This document shows positions 5,213-10,874 of a stretch of DNA of 10,874 nt, piece by piece. Each line of letters opens with the position of its first letter. The stretch's first letter is position 1. The notes beneath the pieces are model-generated. The model had not been told where the DNA came from. It searched no databases and saw only the letters and a list, made by a program, of their open reading frames with translations. Source of the DNA: an uncultured bacterium (GTDB lineage: Bacteria; Bacillota; Clostridia; Oscillospirales; Acutalibacteraceae); the NCBI GenBank assembly GCA_945949625.1, contig CAMFFI010000023.1, positions 1 to 10,874 on the forward strand, written 5' to 3'. Position numbers and translations under genes: made by a program.

Positions 5213-6090
5213 TGGAAAATTTATCAAACATAGGAACAATAAAAGAGATACTTTTAAAAAACGGATTTACCTTTTCAAAAGCTCTGGGACAGAATTTTCT
5301 TGTTAATCCCACGGTTTGTCCCAGAATGGCGGAAATGTGCGGCGCAGATAAAGAATCCGGGGTATTGGAAATCGGTCCGGGTATCGGCGTTTTAACTAAC
5401 GAGCTTGCAAAAACTGCAAAAAAGGTTGTTGCAATCGAGCTTGACAAGCGGCTGTTGCCTGTTCTGAATCAGACCTTAAGCGACCATAGTAATGTAAAAA
5501 TTATAAACGGAGATGTGCTGAAGGTTGATTTAAAGGAGCTTATCAGCAGAGAATTTGGAAATATGAGAGTTGTGGTTTGTGCCAATCTGCCGTATTATAT
5601 AACCTCTCCCGTAATTATGAAGCTCCTTGAAGAACGGCTTCCCATTCAGGCGTTAACCGTAATGGTGCAAAAGGAAGCAGGTCAGAGGATTTGTGCAGAA
5701 GTAGGCACACGTCAAAGCGGAGCTGTTACTGTTGCAGTGAATTTTTACAGTAAGCCCTCACTGTTGTTTAATGTTTCGGCAGGCTCTTTTATGCCTGCTC
5801 CAAAGGTTGATTCCTGCGTTATAAGACTTGATGTTTCTAAAGAGCCTACCGTTAAGGTTGATGATGAAAAAACATTTTTTTCAGTGGTTAAGGGTGCTTT
5901 TTCTCAAAGAAGAAAAACTCTGTCAAATTCTTTAAGCTCAAGTATGGGAATGGACAAGCAGACGGTAAATGAAATTTTGCAAAGCTCTGAAATTCCTCAA
6001 AATTCAAGGGCAGAGCAGTTAAGTATGGAGCAATTTGCAAGGCTTGCCAACGAAGTTTATAAATTCAGAAAGGATAAATCTAATGGATAA
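5212..6090 (+). CDS. rsmA: 16S rRNA (adenine-N6,N6)-dimethyltransferase RsmA (KsgA)
   Basis: 292 residues from ATG 5212, chosen because AAGGA (5200-5204) precedes it and it overlaps the upstream stop by one base. An earlier in-frame ATG at 5125 would lie deep inside the upstream gene and adds a basic tail foreign to the family. RsmA dimethylates two adjacent adenosines near the 3' end of 16S rRNA during late 30S assembly, and its loss gives kasugamycin resistance in other bacteria. Visible motifs are KALGQNFLV (23-31), SAM-binding EIGPGIGVLT (53-62), acidic E76 in VAIELD, D101 in GDVL, and the catalytic NLPY (125-128). The C-terminal part carries FMPAPKVDSCV and FSQRRKTLSNSL. The length is normal. 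The gene overlaps the next ORF by 8 bases. In Bacillus the same function is called ksgA. Confidence 0.97.
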   Translation: MENLSNIGTIKEILLKNGFTFSKALGQNFLVNPTVCPRMAEMCGADKESGVLEIGPGIGVLTNELAKTAKKVVAIELDKRLLPVLNQTLSDHSNVKIINGDVLKVDLKELISREFGNMRVVVCANLPYYITSPVIMKLLEERLPIQALTVMVQKEAGQRICAEVGTRQSGAVTVAVNFYSKPSLLFNVSAGSFMPAPKVDSCVIRLDVSKEPTVKVDDEKTFFSVVKGAFSQRRKTLSNSLSSSMGMDKQTVNEILQSSEIPQNSRAEQLSMEQFARLANEVYKFRKDKSNG

Positions 6091-6451
6091 TGAGAATAAA
6101 GAATTAAGTGTTGAAGAAAAAACAGAGGTTAAAGCCGAAAAAATAAGCATTGATGAAGAGAATTTGCCTGAAAAGAAAAATAAAATAAAGATGAACTTTC
6201 TTTACAAAACAGCCTTTGTGCTTTTTTGTATTGCCTTTTGTTTGCTTATTACGGCTATGGTTATTTGCCTTGTAGAGGACTCGGACGCACACAATAGCTT
6301 TTTTGCAATTCTGTTTTCAACCATAAGTGCCGGACTTGCCTTTTTAGGTATAATTTTTGCCTGCGTAAGCAAAGAGAAAAAGCAGGGGAAAAGACAACGC
6401 AAAAAACACAGATATGAACAATCAGCAAAAGAGGAAAACATTTTGGATTAA
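6083..6451 (+). CDS. Small two-helix membrane protein of unknown function
   Basis: 122 residues from ATG 6083, with AAAGGA at 6069-6074. The gene overlaps the end of rsmA by 8 bases, so its expression is probably coupled to it. The first 42 residues are highly charged (Glu/Lys-rich) and lack a signal peptide. Two hydrophobic segments follow at about 43-64 and 73-95, joined by a short acidic loop EDSDAHNS. The C-terminal tail is strongly basic (KEKKQGKRQRKKHR). The positive-inside rule places both ends in the cytoplasm. Three cysteines lie in the first helix and one in the second. I do not recognise the family and assign no function. The basic tail could contact RNA or ribosomes, which would suit its neighbours, but that is speculation. 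Confidence 0.75.
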   Translation: MDNENKELSVEEKTEVKAEKISIDEENLPEKKNKIKMNFLYKTAFVLFCIAFCLLITAMVICLVEDSDAHNSFFAILFSTISAGLAFLGIIFACVSKEKKQGKRQRKKHRYEQSAKEENILD

Positions 6452-6453
6452 AA

Positions 6454-6505
6454 AATAGCTACATTTAATCGATAGGAGGATTCTAATGAATAGCTACATT
6501 TTAAT
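6454..6505 (+). repeat. Short direct repeat flanking the kinase ribosome binding site
   Basis: AATAGCTACATTTAAT (6454-6469) recurs as AATAGCTACATTTTAAT (6489-6505), 35 bases later with one added T. The first copy sits just upstream of the AGGAGG, and the second encodes residues 2-7 of the kinase (NSYILI). Confidence 0.7.
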
Positions 6506-7049
6506 AGCCGGAGTAAACGGTACAGGTAAATCAAGCCTTAGGGGTGTTCTTGAGGGACAGGGCGTACTGCTTGGACATATTATTGATGCTGATAAAATTG
6601 CAAAGGAATATAATTATAACAATATTCTCGCCGGGAAAAAGGCTGTTGAGGAAATAGAATATTGTCTTGAGAACAATATTTCCTTTACACAGGAAACAAC
6701 CCTTTCAGGACACAGAACAGAAAGAACCGTTAAGCAGGCTCGAAAACAGGGTTATTACATTACGTTATATTATGTTGGATTGAATTCTGATAAGGAAAGC
6801 ATTTTAAGAATAGAAAACAGAGTACGCAAGGGCGGTCACAATATTCCGGAAAATGATGTTATCCGAAGATTTAATAATCGAATTGATGCGCTAAAGAAAA
6901 TCTTGCCTTTATGTGATAAGGTAATTTTTTATGATAACGAGAACGGTTTTGTAAAAGTTGCCGAAATTACAAATAATACTTTTAATTACACAAACGGTTA
7001 TCGGCCGAAGTGGATTGAAGAATTCAAGGAAAAATTGAACTTAAGGTAA
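6486..7049 (+). CDS. Zeta-toxin-like P-loop kinase
   Basis: 187 residues from ATG 6486, with AGGAGG at 6474-6479. Walker A is GVNGTGKS (9-16) at the end of a hydrophobic strand. IIDADKIAKEY (32-42) and FTQETTLSG (67-75) give the Asp and Glu expected at the zeta active site, and R114 and R127 in RVRKGGHNIPENDVIRRF resemble the paired arginines that contact phosphate in zeta/PezT. True zeta toxins phosphorylate UDP-N-acetylglucosamine and block peptidoglycan synthesis. Many chromosomal relatives in Firmicutes carry the same fold without proven toxicity. No epsilon/PezA-like antitoxin lies next to it; the upstream gene is a membrane protein, which could in principle be a non-canonical partner. 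It is the last gene of the rightward cluster, followed by a strong hairpin. The substrate is not determinable here. Confidence 0.8.
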   Translation: MNSYILIAGVNGTGKSSLRGVLEGQGVLLGHIIDADKIAKEYNYNNILAGKKAVEEIEYCLENNISFTQETTLSGHRTERTVKQARKQGYYITLYYVGLNSDKESILRIENRVRKGGHNIPENDVIRRFNNRIDALKKILPLCDKVIFYDNENGFVKVAEITNNTFNYTNGYRPKWIEEFKEKLNLR

Positions 7050-7050
7050 A

Positions 7051-7088
7051 AAAAGGATTGACGCTGATATTGAAGCGTCAATCCTTTT
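7051..7088. terminator. Intrinsic terminator between convergent kinase and argS genes
   Basis: A perfect 15-bp stem, 7051-7065 with 7074-7088, has an 8-base loop. For leftward transcription (argS operon) the stem is followed by a run of T (complement of the A-run at 7048-7054). For rightward transcription the T-run is only the stem's own TTTT. It starts 2 bases after the kinase stop, so it probably serves both directions, better for argS. Confidence 0.9.
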
Positions 7089-7118
7089 GGCTTTATGAAA
7101 TAAAATTGTTTATGGAAA

Positions 7119-8858
7119 TTACATCTGCTCCGGGCAGGTGATGTTAAACATTGTAAGAATGTTCTTGATTATTGTCTTAACTGCAAGGCAAAGGTTAAGT
7201 CTTGCCTGCATAAGCTTTTCGTCGTCGCCCTTTACGCGGCAGGCGTTGTAGAATTTGTGGAACAGTGTTGCAGTCTGCGTAACGTATCTGGTGATTTTTG
7301 TGGGGTCATATTCCTTTGCACTGGAATTGATTTCATTTTCAAATTGCGAAATATGGTGAATTAATTCCTTCTCCTCAGGCGCTGTCAAAAGTGCAAGCTC
7401 CTCATCGGTGCATTTTCTGGGAACAATATTCTCGCTTTCAAGAGCCTTCAGAATACTGCAAATTCTTGCGTGAGCATACTGAACGTAATAAACAGGGTTC
7501 TGATTGTCCTGTGTAACAGCAAGGTCAAGGTCAAAATCCATCTGAGAGTTTGCCTCTCTTGTATTAAACAAAAATCTTGCGCTGTCAACGGGAACCTCAT
7601 CAAGCAAATCACCAAGCTGGATAGCCTTGCCGGTGCGCTTGCTCATTTTTACAATTTCACCGTTTCTTACAAGCTTTACAAGCTGCATCAGAACAACATC
7701 AAGCTTGTCTGCGTTATATCCGATAGCCTCCATAGCGCCTTTCATACGCATAACGTGCCCGTGGTGGTCAGCACCCCAGACGTCGATGCAGGTTTCAAAG
7801 CCTCTGTCAAATTTGTTTTTATGGTAGGCGATGTCTGCGGCAAAATAAGTGGGATTACCGTTTTTACGGATTAAAACATCATCCTTTAATTCAAGCTTTT
7901 CAATGTATTCGTCGCTTTTGCCCTGTGCTTTTAAGATGTTTGTAACAACCTCTTTGTTTTTGTACCATACAGCGCCGTCATTCTCATAGGTAAGTCCCTT
8001 TTGTGTAAGCAAATCCACAACAGCCTTAACGTCGCCGTTTTTGTGAAGCTGACTTTCAAAAAACCACTTATCATAGTTAATTCTGTATTTAGCCATATCG
8101 CTTTGCATTTTAGCAATATTTTTCGGCAGAGCAAAATCAACAAGTGATTGCTTTCTTTCCTGTGAGGATACATTTAAAAGCTTGTCGCCGTTAATATCCG
8201 CATATTCCTGTGCAAGCTCCGTAATATCTCCGCCCTGATAGCCGTCCTCGGGAAAAACAATTTCATCTCCCTTGAAAATCTGCAAATATCTTGCTTCAAG
8301 GGAACATCCGAACTTTTCAATTTGGTTTCCTGCGTCGTTTACATAAAATTCACGCCATACGTCATAGCCTGCATAGTCAAGCACAGCGGCAAGGCAATCG
8401 CCCAAGGCGCCGCCTCTTGCGTTGCCCATATGCATAGGACCCGTTGGGTTTGCTGAAACAAATTCCACCATAACCTTTTCGCCCTTGCCGAAATCCGTTC
8501 TTCCGAAGTTTTCTTTTTCATTTTCAACATCTCTTAAAACAGAGGTGTAAAATGCAGATGAGTAGAAGAAGTTGATAAATCCCGGTCCTGCAGTTTCGCA
8601 TTTTTCAAAGTAAGTATTTTCAAGCTCAATATTTTCAGTAATAGCTTGTGCAATTTTGAAAGGAGGCATTCTGAAGGCTTTTGCCCCTGCCATAGCGGCA
8701 TTTGTTGCCAAATCTCCGTGAGTTCTGTCCGCCGGAGTTTCAATAATGAATTTGGGAAGCTCCGCATTTGGAAGCTGTCCTTTTTCAACTGCTTTTTCAA
8801 TAGCGCTTTTAATTACTGTTTCAAGCTGTTCCTTAGCTGTTTTTGCTGTATGTGCCAT
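7119..8858 (-). CDS. argS: Arginyl-tRNA synthetase
   Basis: 579 residues, a typical length for a bacterial class I ArgRS, which charges tRNA(Arg) with arginine using ATP. The N-terminal Add-1 domain contains HGDLATNAAM (47-56), used for tRNA D-loop recognition. The catalytic domain has SANPTGPMHMGNARG with the HIGH-class motif HMGN at 143-146, a YVNDAGNQ block near 172-179, and VKMSKRTG with KMSK at 404-407 (many ArgRSs lack a canonical KMSK; this one has it). The helical DALR anticodon-binding domain starts near YYVQYAHARI and runs to the C-terminus. The start at ATG 8858 follows AGGA at 8867-8870. It is the third gene of a leftward operon, 23 bases after the DUF1934 gene, and ends at the terminator 7051-7088. 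Confidence 0.98.
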   Translation of the reverse strand: MAHTAKTAKEQLETVIKSAIEKAVEKGQLPNAELPKFIIETPADRTHGDLATNAAMAGAKAFRMPPFKIAQAITENIELENTYFEKCETAGPGFINFFYSSAFYTSVLRDVENEKENFGRTDFGKGEKVMVEFVSANPTGPMHMGNARGGALGDCLAAVLDYAGYDVWREFYVNDAGNQIEKFGCSLEARYLQIFKGDEIVFPEDGYQGGDITELAQEYADINGDKLLNVSSQERKQSLVDFALPKNIAKMQSDMAKYRINYDKWFFESQLHKNGDVKAVVDLLTQKGLTYENDGAVWYKNKEVVTNILKAQGKSDEYIEKLELKDDVLIRKNGNPTYFAADIAYHKNKFDRGFETCIDVWGADHHGHVMRMKGAMEAIGYNADKLDVVLMQLVKLVRNGEIVKMSKRTGKAIQLGDLLDEVPVDSARFLFNTREANSQMDFDLDLAVTQDNQNPVYYVQYAHARICSILKALESENIVPRKCTDEELALLTAPEEKELIHHISQFENEINSSAKEYDPTKITRYVTQTATLFHKFYNACRVKGDDEKLMQARLNLCLAVKTIIKNILTMFNITCPEQM

Positions 8859-8881
8859 ATTATTTTTCCTGCCTTAATTTT

Positions 8882-9313
8882 TTACTTTGTTTTAGTTTTA
8901 ATTTTTATCCTAAGCTCGTTTTTGCTCATAAGGTCATTGTTAAAATCAATTGAATACTTAACCCTTAGCTTTCCGCCGCTTTCCTTTAAATCAATATCCA
9001 CATCCTCGGTGAATATTCCTATCATTAAGTTTCCTGCCATCGTTCTGTAACAGCATTGATGGCGCTTGTCTTTTTCAAGAATAAGACGGCTTTCGGTTTC
9101 GCCTTTTCTGATAACCGTAATTTTACCGTCGTTTTCAATTTTTATAAGATTATGAGAACAAATTTTAGGATTATCCTCGTTATATTCTTTATAGGAAATA
9201 TATGTATGGCCGTTTTTTTTAACCATATCTCCTTCGGTGATAACCTCTACCTTGTCTTTTTCTCCTTCAACTTCCTGTATTCCCGTAACGGAAATTATAT
9301 AGTTTTTATCCAT
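8882..9313 (-). CDS. DUF1934 (YwiB-like) beta-barrel protein
   Basis: 143 residues from ATG 9313, starting 10 bases after the murI stop with AAAGG inside the spacer and murI end. Alternating polar and hydrophobic strands (YIISVTGIQEV, GHTYISYKEY, LIKIENDGKITVIRKG, GNLMIGIFTEDVDIDL, GKLRVKYSIDFN) fit the small lipocalin-like barrel of DUF1934, typified by Bacillus YwiB. Family function is unproven. Placement directly before argS recalls the ywiB-argS order in Bacillus, which supports the assignment. The C-terminal end is short and lysine-rich (RIKIKTKTK). No signal peptide or membrane segment is present, so it is expected in the cytoplasm. Confidence 0.85.
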   Translation of the reverse strand: MDKNYIISVTGIQEVEGEKDKVEVITEGDMVKKNGHTYISYKEYNEDNPKICSHNLIKIENDGKITVIRKGETESRLILEKDKRHQCCYRTMAGNLMIGIFTEDVDIDLKESGGKLRVKYSIDFNNDLMSKNELRIKIKTKTK

Positions 9314-9323
9314 ATTTTACCTT

Positions 9324-10145
9324 TTATTTCTTTATGTATTCCTCAATGTTAATTTGCTCAACCTTATGCTCCATTTCTCTGCCAAGGAAGAGTCCTGCTA
9401 TATTCTTAAAATCATCCGGTGTGTCGCTTACATAAAACTGACAGCTTCCCTTTTCACTGCTGTTGTTTAGAAGATTGTTTTCCATTAATACCTTGGCGGT
9501 ATAAATTGCAGTTTCCATACCCGAGTCAACAAGCGTGATTTTATCGCCAGCTACGGAGGAAATAGCCTCTCTTAAAATAGGATAATGCGTGCAGCCTAAA
9601 ATCAAGGTGTCAATATCAGCCTCAATCAAAGGGGTAAGATATCTTTTTATAACAAGGCGGACAATCTGGTCGTCCTTATTTATAAAACCGTTTTCCACAA
9701 GGGGAACAAACAAGGGACAGTCCTGCTCATAAATTTTAAAATTTGGATTTTTGCTTTCAAGCTGATTTTTGTAGCTGTGACTGTTTATGGTGGCAGTAGT
9801 TCCTATTACTCCGATTTTTCCGTTTTTAGTTTTTTCGGCGGCTGCATATGCCGTGGGTGAAACAACTCCGGTATAGGGAACAGGAAGCTTTTCGCCTAAG
9901 TCCTTTGCAACGGAGCTGACGGTTCCGCAGGCGGCAACAATCATTTTTACATTGTGCTTTAACAGAAATTCAGCGTCCTGTAATGCATATTTCTTAATTG
10001 TGTCGTTGCTTCGGTTACCGTAAGGAACTCTGCCGGTATCGCCGAAATAAACAATGCTTTCGTTTGGCAAAACCTCAAGAAATTCTCTGACGGCAGACAA
10101 TCCGCCCAGTCCCGAATCGAAAACTCCGATAGGAGCAGAAGACAT
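9324..10145 (-). CDS. murI: Glutamate racemase
   Basis: 273 residues, a normal length for the cofactor-independent racemase that turns L-glutamate into D-glutamate for peptidoglycan stem peptides in the cytoplasm. Visible hallmarks are GVFDSGLGGLS (7-17), YFGDTGRVPYG (33-43), the first catalytic cysteine C73 in AACGTVSS, and the second, C185, in LGCTHYP with H187. The first motif reads C-G-T, whereas the textbook form is C-N-T; I recall the same variant in other Clostridia, so it is probably tolerated. The start ATG 10145 has GGAG at 10154-10157. It is the first gene of the operon murI-DUF1934-argS, with a sigma-A-like promoter at 10193-10221. Confidence 0.96.
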   Translation of the reverse strand: MSSAPIGVFDSGLGGLSAVREFLEVLPNESIVYFGDTGRVPYGNRSNDTIKKYALQDAEFLLKHNVKMIVAACGTVSSVAKDLGEKLPVPYTGVVSPTAYAAAEKTKNGKIGVIGTTATINSHSYKNQLESKNPNFKIYEQDCPLFVPLVENGFINKDDQIVRLVIKRYLTPLIEADIDTLILGCTHYPILREAISSVAGDKITLVDSGMETAIYTAKVLMENNLLNNSSEKGSCQFYVSDTPDDFKNIAGLFLGREMEHKVEQINIEEYIKK

Positions 10146-10192
10146 ATAATCATCTCCATGGTTTTTATACTAAACATATTTATACATTTAAT

Positions 10193-10221
10193 AATATAAC
10201 ATATTAAAACGTACCTTGCAA
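10193..10221 (-). promoter_or_regulatory. Sigma-A promoter of the murI-DUF1934-argS operon
   Basis: Read leftward: -35 TTGCAA (10216-10221), 17-base spacer, -10 TATATT (10193-10198). The start would fall near 10186, giving a leader of about 40 bases. A second possible -10 (TATAAA near 10165-10170) has no good -35. Confidence 0.6.
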
Positions 10222-10250
10222 GTGCTGAAAATACCGCTTATTAAAAACCT

Positions 10251-10279
10251 TTGACAAAAGCAATATTTAATTGTATAAT
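10251..10279 (+). promoter_or_regulatory. Perfect-consensus sigma-A promoter of the right-end gene
   Basis: TTGACA (10251-10256), exactly 17 bases, and TATAAT (10274-10279) match the consensus at all twelve positions. The start near 10286 gives a leader of about 48 bases before the GTG. Such a promoter implies strong constitutive expression unless a repressor acts. I see no clear operator palindrome. It is divergent from the murI promoter. Confidence 0.85.
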
Positions 10280-10333
10280 CATTACGTTAATATGGTTTGT
10301 TAAAATCAAATTTTCATTAAAAGGAATGATTTT

Positions 10334-10874
10334 GTGCAGGATAAAGAATTCAGGCTGATAGCCGATAAATTAGGGGAAGCACTTGCTGTTCAGGAAATTA
10401 AGGAGCAGAAGGTTGCCAACGATAACGATAATGAAAAGGTTGCACTTTTTACAAACGAAAACATTGCTTATTCCGTTATTTATTATTTTGATAAAAAATA
10501 TATTTTATTGCGTTCCTGTACTATGACAGAGGAAGGTCCCGATAATGACTGGAAAACTCTGGCTACATGGATGTTTGATCCTGAAACAGACGGAAACAAA
10601 GAGGCTCAAAGCATTGCAAACGATTTTGTTGAGGCTGTTTCAAGCACAGTTGCAATAAAAAGAATGAAAACAACAAAGGCAAAGAAAAAGAAAAGCGAGG
10701 ATGAGGGAAACGCAGACCCGATTTTCCTTGCAAAGCGTTTTGTTTCGCTGTTTCCCGAGCTTAAGGAAGAAATTAAGGAAGAGGACGAGTTTTACTATCC
10801 TTTCAGAGGCGTAACCTTCACTCGTGCGCACATTGTTCCCAGAGTGAACGAGTATGTTAAAACCGCAAAAAAAG
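10334..10874 (+). CDS. Conserved-looking hypothetical protein, 5' part, cut by window end
   Basis: The frame starts at GTG 10334, with AAAGGA at 10320-10325 and spacing of 8, and is open to the last base (180 residues and one extra base). An ATG at 10326 is out of frame and stops within a few codons, which supports the GTG. The product begins MQDKEFRLIADKLGEAL. It has a beta-rich part (VALFTNENIAYSVIYYFDKKYILLRSCTM by pieces), then EEGPDNDWKTLATWMFDPETD, a lysine-rich linker near residues 110-121 (KRMKTTKAKKKK), and a second domain starting DPIFLAKRFVSLFPELKEEI. No signal peptide or membrane segment is seen, so it should be a cytoplasmic two-domain protein. I do not recognise a named family; the layout resembles uncharacterised proteins common in Ruminococcaceae, from memory only. 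Function is unknown. Confidence 0.85.
   Translation, partial: MQDKEFRLIADKLGEALAVQEIKEQKVANDNDNEKVALFTNENIAYSVIYYFDKKYILLRSCTMTEEGPDNDWKTLATWMFDPETDGNKEAQSIANDFVEAVSSTVAIKRMKTTKAKKKKSEDEGNADPIFLAKRFVSLFPELKEEIKEEDEFYYPFRGVTFTRAHIVPRVNEYVKTAKK

Noticed and set aside
6035..6082. Longer membrane protein starting at 6035
   Set aside because: The first 16 residues lie within the rsmA coding end and have no ribosome binding site. ATG 6083 has AAAGGA at proper spacing.
6083..6451. Epsilon/PezA antitoxin partner for the zeta-like kinase
   Set aside because: The protein has two membrane helices and no helix-turn-helix or epsilon-like helical bundle.

Overview
The window reads as a chromosomal stretch of an AT-rich, anaerobic, low-GC Gram-positive bacterium, most likely a Clostridia member of the Ruminococcus/Oscillospiraceae type. 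This is inferred from strong AGGAGG ribosome binding sites, a GatCAB subunit, a PerR plus reverse-rubrerythrin pair typical of strict anaerobes, and a murI / DUF1934 / argS order in which the last two recall ywiB-argS of Bacillus. I see no tRNA, rRNA, CRISPR array, transposase or phage gene. Most of the content is core housekeeping.

Layout. 1-947 is the 3' part of gatB (+), ending at a bidirectional hairpin terminator (1012-1047). 1168-2127 is a leftward perR-rubrerythrin operon with a clear sigma-A promoter and a Fur/PerR-type box just downstream of it: a peroxide-defence unit that probably regulates itself. 2324-2866 is a signal-less amidase_3-type cell-wall hydrolase lacking the usual first zinc histidine. 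2924-3589 is a LUD-domain (LutC-like) protein whose promoter carries a perfect 10+10 palindrome over its -10 box.

3665-3832 (minus strand) is the most unusual item: a 55-residue protein that is about 85 percent Asn+Gln, built on a four-residue N-x-N-Q repeat and preceded by an ideal AAGGAGGTG ribosome binding site. Read on the plus strand, the same DNA gives a deceptive 72-residue Val/Leu/Ile-rich 'membrane' ORF with no ribosome binding site.

3887-7049 is a rightward cluster: an RsmF-like rRNA cytosine methyltransferase, rsmA (dimethyladenosine methyltransferase), a two-helix membrane protein and a zeta-toxin-like P-loop kinase with no visible antitoxin. The first three overlap or abut, so translation is probably coupled. 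A convergent, likely bidirectional terminator (7051-7088) separates it from the leftward murI-DUF1934-argS operon (10145 to 7119), which links peptidoglycan D-glutamate supply with arginyl-tRNA charging. The right end (10334 onward) holds the start of an unrecognised conserved-looking gene with a GTG start, driven by a perfect-consensus TTGACA-17-TATAAT promoter and truncated by the window edge.

The only uncertain intergenic block is 1058-1156, which looks more GC-rich and structured than its surroundings. I do not find a convincing new multi-gene system. The best candidates for something undescribed are the N/Q-repeat microprotein, the palindromic operator at the LUD gene and the unpaired zeta-like kinase.
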